Positions 37,371-48,766 of a stretch of DNA of 64,000 bases are shown piece after piece. The notes beneath the pieces were generated by a model. It ran no database searches. It saw only the letters and a program-made list of their open reading frames with translations, and was not told the DNA's origin. The stretch is from the NCBI RefSeq assembly GCF_017654505.1, contig NC_054547.1, positions 26,991,475 to 27,055,474 of the forward strand. The letters are read 5' to 3'. Within the stretch, counting starts at the first letter, position 1; each line of letters begins with the position of its first letter. The translations under genes were made by a program, and so were the position numbers. Source of the stretch: Polyodon spathula. Lineage: Eukaryota; Chordata; Actinopteri; Acipenseriformes; Polyodontidae.

Positions 37371-38420
37371 GATATCAATCAATCAATCTTTAGTTTATAT
37401 AGCGCCTTTCATAATGCACCACCACCACAAAGCGCTTTACAAGATATAAATGCATAATACATTAAATATAGTGAGATACAGGGCATAGTCCATTAAATAC
37501 AAACAGTAAAAAAAAAAGCAAATACATTAAATACAGGCATAATACATTAAATAAAGGCTAGTGTGTGAATTCTACATTGCAGATTTGTGTGTGAAACCTG
37601 AAATAGCAATTTAGACAACAGCTAATAACAGATATCAGGCTTAAAGACATTGAAAGTAAGAGAGAACAAGTGGGTCTTGAGAGCTGATTTGAAGCACTCG
37701 ACTGTGGGAGCTGCACGCACTGAAGCTGGGAGAGAGTTCCAGAGAGTCAGGGCCATGAAGCTAAAAGAGCGCTCTCCGAATGTGGCACATTTTCCACCTT
37801 TTGCTTGGGAATAACAAACAGACGTGAGTCAGAGGACCTCAGCTTATGTGTAGGGACATGGCGGGTCAGCAGGTTGGAGAGATATTCTGGACATGTGTGA
37901 TGGAGGGCCTTGTAGGCAAGCAGGAGAATTTTCAAAAGTAATCCTGAACTTTACAGGTAGTCAGTGCAGCTGGGCAAGACAGGGGGTAATGTGATCATAT
38001 TTTTTACATCTGGTAAGGATCCTAGCAGTGGCATTGTGAACCAACTGGAATCGGTTTATTACGCGTCACGGAGGTGATGAATGCATGACAGAATATCTCT
38101 GCATCAGGGAGGGAAAGGTAGTGATGGACCTTTGAGATATTTCAGAGTTGGTAGAAGGATGATTTGACTACAGAGGAGATTTGGGCTTCAAAGGAGAAGT
38201 TATTATCCAGAAGTACATCAAGGCTTCATACAGTAGGGGAAGGGAGCAGCAGACAGTTTCCGAGGTTCAAGGCAGCAATGTTGAGATTCTTGAGTTGAGT
38301 TTTCGATCCTACTATTAGAAGTTCAGCTTTGTTGTTGTTGAGCTGAAGAAAATTCCACAACAGTTCCAAATGCATTGACACTGGTGGTAAAAGCATGTAA
38401 AACTGCAGTCCCAATTCTTA
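37371..38420 (-). pseudogene. L2/Rex-type LINE 3' end (unit A)
   Basis: On the minus strand the text reads from a reverse-transcriptase C-terminal region (LQLNNNKAELLIVGSK, then LPSPTV) through PDAEIFCHAFITS to FKNILLLAYKALHH-like and LRSSDSRLFVIPKQK words, typical of the end of L2/Rex-type LINE ORF2. It then has a 3' UTR with GCGCTTTGTGGTGG and ends in GATTGATTGATTGATATC, the short-repeat tail style of this clade. Stops and an internal deletion (about 38040-38060) disable it. The 5' end is truncated. Confidence 0.7.
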
Positions 38421-38863
38421 TAGTGGGAGTAGGCGTAATGGCATATTTTATTGAACTCTATATAAATTGTGTTGTGTAGGTGGCTTTACAGTGCAAAACC
38501 ATAATAAGTAAGTAACAACAAAACATCAACTGTCTTTGTAGCTCTTTGAAACAGTGACAGTTTTTTTTTTTACCTACACACTCTTGACATGATGGCTAAA
38601 CTCTATATTAATCTGTTATTAGTCTTCATCCATGGAAAATGTACTTTACTCAAAACTAGGGTCACAACTAATTGGAAAAATCTACATGTTCCATAATGAA
38701 CAATTTAAGAGAGCTGGCCAACTTTTAAATAGGTTTACCATTAAGACAACACTGTCAGCCCCTTGCAATCAGGAAATCAGAAGATTTTTCTCTTTCAGGG
38801 CCGGCTTTGTATTTTTTTTCCATCAATAATTGTGTATTGTTTTTTCAATAATATCTTACAGGA

Positions 38864-38942
<79 letters not shown>
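38864..38942. repeat. AAT microsatellite (unit A)
   Basis: About 25 AAT units; the copy in unit B (43236-43309) differs in length. Confidence 0.95.
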
Positions 38943-38944
<2 letters not shown>

Positions 38945-39919
38945 TAACAAATTCAAACCATGCAGACAGGAAAATACAAGCTTGGATCTGCATTATTTAT
39001 CCAGACTAAAACTGGAATATATCCTTCACATATGTAACAAGACAACAGGTATTACAGTAGTGGAGCCACAGAATCTGGGAATGCCATGAGTCGTAAACCT
39101 TCGTAATATGCAGGAAAGGTTTTCAGATTTTTTAAAATATGTATTCTACCCATCAGAGAGTCTGGCTAACATTTGTTCATAAGAGGTGTGGTCTGTGTCA
39201 TAGATTCCATTTTTTTGTTTTTTTTTGGGAGGGGGTGGGCTTAGAGCAGCAAAAATAGCATCAGCTGTAGTTAAACTTAACTCAAAATCTTTAATATCTA
39301 GAATCTCTGATCTTTCACCCCCAAGAGCCATACCCTGTCCAGCCAGCCTCCTATTTTATGAATCACTTTGGACTAGAATGGAGTAACAACTGGGCATTCC
39401 CAGATTGAATACTAACATACCAACTGCTTTTCTATTAGCAATATTATTGATTATTGGAGCCTAGAGGGAAGAAAGTCCAATAGTTTATGTGGAATATGTT
39501 GTATTAAAAAAAACATTATACTCAGTCCCAGGGTTGGTTGCAGTTGAGAGATTCAACTGTAAAACTAAGCTGGTACTTTTTTGTGTGTTTTATCTGTTTT
39601 TATAGCTGCACATTTGTACAGGTAATTTTGGGCAGTGTAAAAGGGTATTGGGATCCATTTGAAAGATAGACTGTGGTTTTCTTTGTAACGCCACTCAGGC
39701 ACTTAGGTTTATTATACACTTTAATAACTGGAAGTCGTCTCTGTTGCTAACAATGCCACAGTAGTCCATAAGTGCTTCATGCAGGTTACAGAGATCTCAA
39801 AACAAAACACTTTCAAAACCCAACAAAAGCTAAAGTTTTCCATAACAAAACTAAAGTTAATTTCCATCACAAATAACATGACAGGCGCAGCAGCACAGTG
39901 TATCAGTTAAAAATAGAAG

Positions 39920-40323
39920 AAAACGTTAGGTTATAGATATAACCATGGTTCCCTGAAAGAGAAGACGACCACCAACCAATACTTTTGGGCTATGCCTGCC
40001 ACAAGTCAGGTATTCACAGAGCATTTTTGAGATCCAGATCCTTAGGGCATTGGCGCTTCAACATATTCGGTGTCTAAAAGCCCCTTCAACCAATTACATC
40101 ACTGCTTCAGTGCACTTGGTGCCTCAGTACCCTAGAGCCTTGGTGCCTCGGGATCTGAGAGACGTAATGCCAAACTTTCAACCTTGCACATTCTGCAAGC
40201 TGAACCTTCCCCCACAGGACAAACACACATTGTGTGTCCGGTGCTCGGGCAGGCAGCATGCCTCTTCTGCCTTAGAAGATAGGACGTTCTGCCCCATTTG
40301 TGCCCAATTTGTGCCAATTCCAG
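39920..40323 (+). pseudogene. DIRS-like retrotransposon 5' region and truncated gag (unit A)
   Basis: ATAACCATGGTTCCCTGAAA near 39940 is the sort of terminal sequence seen in fish DIRS elements. A frame from 40050 encodes a gag-like protein with zinc-binding pairs CTFC, CVRC and CPIC. It is cut at the tandem-duplication junction near 40323, after which the frame runs into unit B by chance. Confidence 0.65.
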
Positions 40324-40859
40324 TGGATATAGACACAGATATATGGAATATACTCATTACATATTTAATAAAATATAAAAAGCACTAATTACTAACAGCT
40401 TACTGATTTATTACAACTGGTTACAGATCATAGAACTACACTTTCTTCTATTTTCAAGTCAGTACTACAGTCAGCAGTCGTTTATCTACCCCCCTCCCCC
40501 CACATGTTACCCTGACATATATGAGAGAACGGTTTTATGAAACGACCACTAGATTACTTTTTAAAAGTATTGAAGGGGTTTCTATGTTCCTTTATTGATT
40601 TGCATTAGAGTTTGTGGGGCTTATTTTTTAATCTCACTTTGTTGTCAGTATCAGTATCTTCAACAAGCTTGCTTGCAAGGTTCCTGAAAGATATTGGTTG
40701 TTATTTTGGTGTAATTAATTAACAAATGCTTTCTATTTAGCACCATGATACAATATATCAAGAGAAAGTGTTGGCAGGATGCATTGTACAGTGTGTAAGT
40801 TTAGACAAAATACAGTATAGCCTTTAATTACTTTATTTTTGTATTTATTAATATGGGTG

Positions 40860-41429
40860 TGTGACAGGGAGTAGCCTGTCACTGTTTCATGAGTGATTGT
40901 GTGCCTTTATGGAAGCGGCTTGGAAATGCAACAGGAGATGTGTTGCTAGGCAACTAATTGAGCAGGTAGGCTTGCCCGGTGCTGAGCTGATCGGGAGGTC
41001 CTGATTGGCTGGGGGGCATGCCCAGATAGCCTATTCGCAGCTCTAAAAGTGTCTGCGCCACAGCTCGAGGCTACTGCATGGCCATAGCTATACAGACAGA
41101 AGCCATGCTGAGCGAAAACTTGCCGGGTTGACAATGAGGAGGAAAGCGTCTGTTCCATGAAGAGAACTACTAAACAAAACCCTTCCACTCCAAGACGCTG
41201 CTCGTGAAGGCATTGCTCTCGCATTTGTAGGCAAATTTTTATTTTTAGCTTTGTTTTGTGTTCTTTATCAAATCCAGTGCTCGGTTTACTGTTGTTGGTA
41301 CCCTAGCATCGGGGCCTGTGTTGTTATTAAATCTGTGAGCCTGTGTGGCGTGTCAACACCCACTGATCTGTGTCTGCCTCTGTATAATTATTCAGTGACA
41401 ACCCACATAGGTAACCTCGCCCTGTTACA
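40860..41429 (+). mobile_element. Probable solo LTR (unit B)
   Basis: Same 570 bp element as 36489-37058, same ends; left flank GGGTG, right flank GGGAG. Confidence 0.5.
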
Positions 41430-41741
41430 GGGAGTCTCTCAGGTCTTGTGCTATTTGAATAGAACTTCATGGTCCTCACCACTATTACACCCCCCCCTCA
41501 CGTTTTCAACAGTTACATATGTTCACACACCCACGTTCTCTTATTGACACTTACTCAAACTTTCCAAAAACTTCCACCACTAAAAGGAGAAGAAGACATT
41601 ACTGGGGCACCTTCCAAAATACAGGTACATTAACCACATTGCATTTACATTTACACTTGTGTTACATTATTTCACACATGGACTTATAACAAATATGATC
41701 ATGAAAATGTTGATGTACTTTATGTTTCAGGAAATACAAAT

Positions 41742-42790
41742 GATATCAATCAATCAATCTTTAGTTTATATAGCGCCTTTCATAATGCACCACCACCACA
41801 AAGCGCTTTACAAGATATAAATGCATAATACATTAAATACAGTGAAATACAGGGCATAGTACATTAAATACAAACAGTAAAAAAAAAAGCAAATACATTA
41901 AATACAGGCATAATACATTAAATAAAGGCTAGTGTGTGAATTCTACATTGCAGATTTGTGTGTGAAACCTGAAATAGCAATTTAGACAACAGCTAATAAC
42001 AGATATCAGGCTTAAAGACATTGAAAGTAAGAGAGAACAAGTGGGTCTTGAGAGTTGATTTGAAGTGAGCGACTGTGGGAGCTGCACGCACTAAAGCTGG
42101 GAGAGAGTTCCAGAGAGTCAGGGCCATGAAGCTAAAAGAGCGCTCTCCGAATGTGGCACATTTTCCACCTTTTGCTTGGGAATAACAAACAGACGTGAGT
42201 CAGAGGACCTCAGCTTATGTGTAGGGACATGGCGGGTCAGCAGGTTGGAGAGATATTCTGGACATGTGTGATGGAGGGCCTTGTAGGCAAGCAGGAGAAT
42301 TTCAAAAGTAATCCTGAACTTTACAGGTAGTCAGTGCAGCTGGGCAAGACAGGGGGTAATGTGATCATATTTTTTACATCTGGTAAGGATCCTAGCAGTG
42401 GCATTGTGAACCAACTGGAATCGGTTTATTACGCGTCACGGAGGTGATGAATGCATGACAGAATATCTCTGCATCAGGGAGGGAAAGGTAGTGATGGACC
42501 TTTGAGATATTTCAGAGTTGGTAGAAGGATGATTTGACTACAGAGGAGATTTGGGCTTCAAAGGAGAAGTTATTATCCAGAAGTACATCAAGGCTTCATA
42601 CAGTAGGGGAAGGGAGCAGCAGACAGTTTCCGAGGTTCAAGGCAGCAATATGTTGAGATTCTTGAGTTGAGTTTTCGATCCTACTATTAGAAGTTCAGCT
42701 TTGTTGTTGTTGAGCTGAAGAAAATTCCACAACAGTTCCAAATGCATTGACACTGGTGGTAAAAGCATGTAAAACTGCAGTCCCAATTCT
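41742..42790 (-). pseudogene. L2/Rex-type LINE 3' end (unit B)
   Basis: Duplicate of 37371-38420 with scattered substitutions, equally broken. Confidence 0.7.
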
Positions 42791-43235
42791 TATAGTGGGA
42801 GTAGGCGTAATGGCATATTTTATTGAACTCTATATAAATTGTGTTGTGTAGGTGGCTTTACAGTGCAAAACCATAATAAGTAAGTAACAACAAAACATCA
42901 ACTGTCTTTGTAGCTCTTTGAAACAGTGACAGTTTTTTTTTTTACCTACACACTCTTGACATGATGGCTAAACTCTATATTAATCTGTTATTAGTCTTCA
43001 TCCATGGAAAATGTACTTTACTCAAAACTAGGGTCACAACTAATTGGAAAAATCTACATGTTCCATAATGAACAATTTAAGAGAGCTGGCCAACTTTTAA
43101 ATAGGTTTACCATTAAGACAACACTGTCAGCCCCTTGCAATCAGGAAATCAGAAGATTTTTCTCTTTCAGGGCCGGCTTTGTATTTTTTTTCCATCAATA
43201 ATTGTGTATTGTTTTTTCAATAATATCTTACAGGA

Positions 43236-43309
<74 letters not shown>
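43236..43309. repeat. AAT microsatellite (unit B)
   Basis: Slightly shorter than the unit A copy, ending CAACAAATTC rather than CAATAACAAATTC. Confidence 0.95.
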
Positions 43310-43313
<4 letters not shown>

Positions 43314-44385
43314 CAAATTCAAACCATGCAGACAGGAAAATACAAGCTTGGATCTGCATTATTTATCCAGACTAAAACTGGAATATATCCTTCACATATG
43401 TAACAAGACAACAGGTATTACAGTAGTGGAGCCACAGAATCTGGGAATGCCATGAGTCGTAAACCTTCGTAATATGCAGGAAAGGTTTTCAGATTTTTTA
43501 AAATATGTATTATACCCATCAGAGAGTCTGGCTAACATTTGTTCATAAGAGGTGTGGTCTGTGTCATAGATTCCATTTTTTTGTTTTTTTTTGGGAGGGG
43601 GTGGGCTTAGAGCAGCAAAAATAGCATCAGCTGTAGTTAAACTTAACTCAAAATCTTTAATATCTAGAATCTCTGATCTTTCACCCCCAAGAGCCATACC
43701 CTGTCCAGCCAGCCTCCTATTTTATGAATCACTTTGGACTAGAATGGAGTAACAACTGGGCATTCCCAGATTGAATACTAACATACCAACTGCTTTTCTA
43801 TTAGCAATATTATTGATTATTGGAGCCTAGAGGGAAGAAAGTCCAATAGTTTATGTGGAATATGTTGTATTAAAAAAAACATTATACTCAGTCCCAGGGT
43901 TGGTTGCAGTTGAGAGATTCAACTGTAAAACTAAGCTGGTACTTTTTTGTGTGTTTTATCTGTTTTTATAGCTAAACATTTGTACAGGTAATTTTGGGCA
44001 GTGTAAAAGGGTATTGGGATCCATTTGAAAGATAGACTGTGGTTTTCTTTGTAACGCCACTCAGGCACTTAGGTTTATTATACACTTTAATAACTGGAAG
44101 TCGTCTCTGTTGCTAACAATGCCACAGTAGTCCATAAGTGCTTCACTTTCAAAACCCAACAAAAGCTAAAGTTTTCCATAACAAAACTAAAGTTAATTTC
44201 CATCACAAATAACATGACAGGCGCAGCAGCACAGTGTATCAGTTAAAAATAGAAGAAAACGTTAGGTTATAGATATAACCATGGTTCCCTGAAAGAGAAG
44301 ACGACCACCAACCAATACTTTTGGGCTATGCCTGCCACAAGTCAGGTATTCACAGAGCATTTTTGAGATCCAGATCCTTAGGGCA

Positions 44386-45440
44386 TTGGCGCTTCAACAT
44401 ATTCGGTGTCTAAAAGCCCCTTCAACCAATTACATCACTGCTTCAGTGCACTTGGTGCCTCAGTACCCTAGAGCCTTGGTGCCTCGGGATCTGAGAGACG
44501 TAATGCCAAACTTTCAACCTTGCACATTCTGCAAGCTGAACCTTCCCCCACAGGACAAACACACATTGTGTGTCCGGTGCTCGGGCAGGCAGCATGCCTC
44601 TTCTGCCTTAGAAGATAGGACGTTCTGCCCCATTTGTGCCAATTCCAGGGACAAAACCCTGCGCAAGAGGCTGGCACAGTTCACTGCCAAGACCTCTATG
44701 TTAGCCAGATGAACTGTCTACGGCCTTGGGGTACGTGTTCTTCCCCCTCCTCCACCTGCCTTCGAACCCTGCACAAGCTCCAGCTCCTCAAGCTCACAGT
44801 CGCTCGGGCAACCCTCCAAGGAGCCGCAAGCAGTTGAGTCATTTCAACCAGGCCAAAAATGTTGCAAGCCTTTAGAGCCAGATGTCTCAGTTCCTGGAGT
44901 ACCTGGTCAGGCAGCAGGCTATTGAGCCTGCTCCTTCCTCAGCTCTGCCTCTGGCACCTGCCCCAGCTCCGTCTCAGCCACTTGCTCTAGAACCGACCCC
45001 GTTTTCACTGGTGGTCGTCTCAGAGGGAGACGAGGCCAAGAGCACGGAGGAACACGACACAATCTTCATCGAGGTGTCCTGGGTTGGGGACTCGATAGGA
45101 CGTCCAGAGCCAGAGGTCCAAGAGATGACCAAAAAGGCAAGCCCCAGCTCTGAGGTTGTCTCAGAGACTGACGTGACTCCTCCCTCAAGCTCAGCTAATA
45201 CACAGGGCTGTCAGCAAGGACGGGGAAATGCCAGACGTGGGGCCCCAGCGCATCCAGAGGAACCACTCCAGGCAGCCTCCAAGACAGGCTTCACCCCAGC
45301 ATCAACAGCCCCAGCTGTAGCCCTGAAGGCTTGTGGACTCAGACCCCCCTGTTCACACAACACCAGACTCCTGGGGGTTTGCCACCATACCGCAGGGGAC
45401 CGCCTCCATTTCAAGCAATCATGGTTACATCCGTGAACGA
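44386..45440 (+). pseudogene. DIRS gag-like gene
   Basis: The N-terminal frame (44386-44712) carries CTFC, CVRC and CPIC pairs, consistent with a zinc-binding module. The frame then shifts. From 44882 a Pro/Ala/Glu-rich stretch (APAPAPSQPLALEP) with acidic segments follows, ending at 45436. Compositional bias of this kind is usual for DIRS gag, which packages the RNA. At least one frameshift makes it non-functional. Confidence 0.65.
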
Positions 45441-45529
45441 CCCTCTCCAGGTCTTGACTCTCAGGCAATAAGTAGAAACACTACTTCTCAAACATGCCAT
45501 CTGTCTTGTAGAACACATCTCTGAAGGAG

Positions 45530-46075
45530 AAGGATTCTACTTGAAATACTTTGTAGTGCAAAAAAAGGACAACAGCCTTCGTCCCGTCCTAGACCTGAGA
45601 CACCTCAACGGATTCATGAGGAAGAGGAGGTTCCAGGTGATCACACATCGCCACATCCTCTAGTCTGTCCAGCCGAGCGACTGTCTACAAGAGTGGACTT
45701 AAAGGATTGGTATTTTCACGTCCCCATTCGTCCCACGCACAGGAAATATCTCCAAGGAAGCATCTTCGAGTTTTCTGTGCTGCCATTAGGCCTCTCCTTA
45801 GCCCCCAATACATTTTTGATGCCATCCTAGCTCCCTTGCAGCTGCAAGGGATCAGGGTGATGAACTACCTGGATGACTGGTTGATCTGCTCCCAGTAACA
45901 GGAGGGAGCAGTGGCCCACACAGAAATAGTCACAGAGCATCTGGTGAGACTGGATCTCACCCTCAGCAATGCCAAAAGCCATTTAATACCTGTGCAAGGT
46001 ACGGTCTACTTGGGTCTCTGGCTGGATTACCTTATGATGCGAGCTTATCTGTCAGATGACGGAGTAGCTGCCATT
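45530..46075 (+). pseudogene. DIRS reverse transcriptase, fragmented
   Basis: Conserved RT words occur in order across frames: LRPVLDLRHLN (about 45580-45612), VDLKDWYFHVPI (about 45692-45727), LPLGLSLAP (about 45783-45810), and the catalytic YLDDWL box (about 45869-45886), then LGLWLDYLMM near 46010. VDLKD and YLDD supply the polymerase metal-binding aspartates. A TAG stop at 45661 and several frame changes break it. Confidence 0.8.
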
Positions 46076-46084
46076 TGCAACTGT

Positions 46085-46640
46085 CTGTCTGTTTCAATTG
46101 TACTGTTTCAACAAGGGTTCATAGTACAATTGGGTCTGATCCCCTCTACATTGAAAGTATATCTAGTAGTCATATCTGCATGCCATGTCCTCATTGACTC
46201 GGTGTCCCCAGCCACTCATATACTAGCGTCCCATTTCTGAAGGATGCTCGGCACCCAGAATGGAGTCTAGAGGTGGTATTAGTGGCTCTTACGAAGGCCC
46301 TGTTTGAGCTTATACATTCCATAGTTGAGATATTTCTCTATGAAGACAGCCTTTCTATTAGACATCACCATCGCTAAGCGGGTCAGTGAGCTACAGGCTC
46401 TGTCCGTGCACAGTTCCTGTATGCGTATCTCAGATAATGGAAACAGGGTATCGTTACGCACTAACCCTGCTTTCCTCCCTAAGGTGATTATGGCTTGTAT
46501 GCCACAATATGTACTGCGGCTAGCTGGGCTGCTCCACATACATTCACCGGGTTCTACCAACTTAGTGGTAGATGTCACAATGGTCGCAAACCAGTTGCAA
46601 ACGAATCTAAAGTCTAGGAAATGTACTAAACATGCACAGT
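46085..46640 (+). pseudogene. DIRS tyrosine recombinase, fragmented
   Basis: LGLIPSTLKVYL and ISACHVLIDS (about 46130-46200) correspond to the N-terminal DNA-binding part. ITIAKRVSELQALSVHSS (about 46365-46418) is the catalytic box I, with Arg in KRVSEL. SWAAPHTFTGFYQ-like text near 46525-46562 in a shifted frame is the C-terminal part. The HxxR box is not seen. Stops and frame changes are present. This domain, in place of an integrase, is what identifies the element as DIRS-type. Confidence 0.75.
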
Positions 46641-46779
46641 GCTGTTAGCGACTTTTTAGGGAATGTTTTGCGACACCAGTTTTTCTTTGCAGTTCAGCCT
46701 TATATGTAATCATGGGCGTCCTTGCATAAATTCAGCAAAAGGGGGTGAAGATAGTGCAAATGAGGGTTCTCAAATATTA

Positions 46780-47130
46780 TAATGAGATGTACTAAAGTTG
46801 CCAGCAATTGCAACACTTACACTTAATTGTTAAGAACTTTTGAAAGCATATTTTAATCAGTTGCAATTGTTGCTGGCATTTCCCAGTCCACTTTTTCTCT
46901 TCAACTGCTAGTTGTGCTCAACGCATTTTTGAGGCGAACACCCAAATACTTATATTTACCTAAAAGCAGGGTGTACTTACAAGCCTTGAACATTTCTGAC
47001 ATTTCTGGTTTCCCCAATGTATTGGGAGCAATAGACTGCGCACATGTGACGCTAACCCCTCCAGCTCATTCTGAACATCTGTATAGGAATAGAAAACATA
47101 TCTATTCTATACTGCAGGTGGTTTGTAATT
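46780..47130 (+). pseudogene. PIF/Harbinger transposase fragment
   Basis: A frame from about 46911 contains LNAFLRRTPKYLYLPKSR, then ISGFPNVLGAIDCAHV and RNRKHIYSILQVVCN, the same signature block as at 24.1 kb, with the first catalytic Asp in AIDC. The two copies differ enough to be different families. The fragment stops near 47130 without the other catalytic acids. GAGATGTACTAAAGTTGC near 46785 may be its terminus. Confidence 0.65.
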
Positions 47131-47179
47131 GTGCACAATTTAACACTGCACCACTGACTGACTTAAATAAAAACTGACA

Positions 47180-48197
47180 GTATACATTTGGCTTATAGGA
47201 TACCCATGATAATACAAATTAGTTTTTTGCTGGTCCCTTGAAATTTGTATTAACGAGAATTTACTGACCTCCTGTAACTATCATAACTTGTCAATGTGGC
47301 ACACTAAAATCATTTAGTTTCAATTTAAAATATTATTTTATTCACATTGTACACCAGTGTGTACAGTGCAGTAACATAATTTATTTTGTGCTGTCAAAGT
47401 CAAGTGCGCAAGGTATTCATTTTACTACTATGCTGTATACTGTATAGGCATACTGTACAGATTTATATTTTTTTCATAGTGTAATGAGGCCTACCCAAAA
47501 GACATTAGTGTTATTTCAATGCAATGATTTATACATTTAAAATACAGTGAGCACTATACATTTTATTGTATTTTTTAAAGCCCGACACCTCCTTATGTCA
47601 GACAAACATGGCTACTGTACGACTATGAAAAGCTTTTTGATAGAAACACACTTTTTTTGGGGGGGGGGGCACTATAGAATCTGATGGGATTCATTGTTTA
47701 TTCGAAAAAATGTCACGCGACCCTCGCAATGTTAGATATACAGATATTTAAATGAGTATATTGCGGCTCACTTTATTAACATATTTTCTCTTAGTACATA
47801 CAACATAATGTATATTTTGTGAATTGTTGCAACAGAAATGCAAATTGCAGTATGTTTGCGCTGAAACTGGGCCATTTTAGTACATCGACTCCTTAATGTG
47901 GTAGATCCCTTTATGCCTTCATTAGTAACAAGGGTCCTTGAGGTTGCATACTCACACCACAAACTTTAGTTTGGGGGTAGTGAGATGTCCCTCGTCTGCT
48001 GTCCGATCACGCTCCCTTGCGACAGCTTTGGTATACTTTCCCAAAAGTGTTGTTTGGTGAAACCAACCAACCGTGGAAATGTTTTTGACTTTCCCTTTGA
48101 ATGCAATGTCCGTATAGGTTTTAGCTTAACTTTACCTTGACCAGAAGTAATTCTGTACAACGTAAAATGATGAGACATATATATATATAATATCTAT

Positions 48198-48236
<39 letters not shown>

Positions 48237-48766
48237 TTCATTACAAACATTTAAAAGGACATAAAGTTAAAAGTGTAATTTAAGAATATTTCTTGTGACC
48301 ACCTACTTTAGTAAACATATCAAATTAATTACATTCTCAAACATATTTATAATAGACAAAACTGATATTGAAAAAGACATGTTTGTCTACTGGACCTAGT
48401 AAGAAGTTTAACCATAGGTCCTCTAGCCTGCGGCCACAGGAAAATTACAATCTTTAGGTCTAGTGGTGTCAGTTCTTGGGTTCAGTAAGAAAATCCTAGG
48501 GCTACCACTTCCATGACGAATCTTATAAATATATTAACACAGACATTACTGTTGATGTTAACATTGTGAATAGAAATGTTAAGCTGTAAGAGCGCAAAGC
48601 AAAAGGATACAGATACATATTATAAGTGGCATTAAAAATTCAAAATGCACTGATCAAACGTGTGTGCGGTAAATAGGGTATGATGAAAGGGTCTAGTTTG
48701 AAAATTGTCCCTCTCTTGAGGATACACTGGTTCCTGCAGGTTAGTACTTGTCTAGCTCAGTTTTGT
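47180..48766. other. No gene seen; AT microsatellite at 48178-48232
   Basis: Apart from the AT microsatellite and a G-run near 47650, nothing is recognisable. The part adjoining 48766 is the 3' UTR side of the left chemokine gene; no clear AATAAA was found close to the stop. Confidence 0.4.

Larger units (their letters stand above)
35962..40323. repeat. Direct tandem duplication, unit A
   Basis: This 4.36 kb segment is followed after 9 bp by a nearly identical unit B (40333-44648). Homology starts at ACACAGATATATGG in both. Unit A ends inside the DIRS gag region at TGCCAATTCCAG, joined through TGGATATAG to the start of B. Differences include scattered substitutions in the LTR and LINE, a different AAT repeat length, about 30 bp present near 39780 but absent from B, and an 11 bp local duplication near 40303. 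Confidence 0.95.
40333..44648. repeat. Direct tandem duplication, unit B
   Basis: Second copy of 35962-40323, 4316 bp. It differs from A by base changes (for example GCCCGGTGCTGAGCTGATC against GTCCGGTGCTGAGTTGATC), a 2 bp insertion near 42650, and loss of about 30 bp near 44144. The DIRS element continues uninterrupted from its right end. Confidence 0.95.
44258..46650 (+). mobile_element. DIRS-like (tyrosine-recombinase) retrotransposon, internally deleted
   Basis: The order is 5' region, gag with zinc-binding cysteines, reverse transcriptase, tyrosine recombinase, as in DIRS1-type elements. The RNase H and methyltransferase segments expected between reverse transcriptase and recombinase are missing. 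Recombinase sequence starts only a few codons after the last RT-proximal sequence near 46080. The exact 3' boundary is uncertain; element-like text fades near 46650. Confidence 0.75.
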
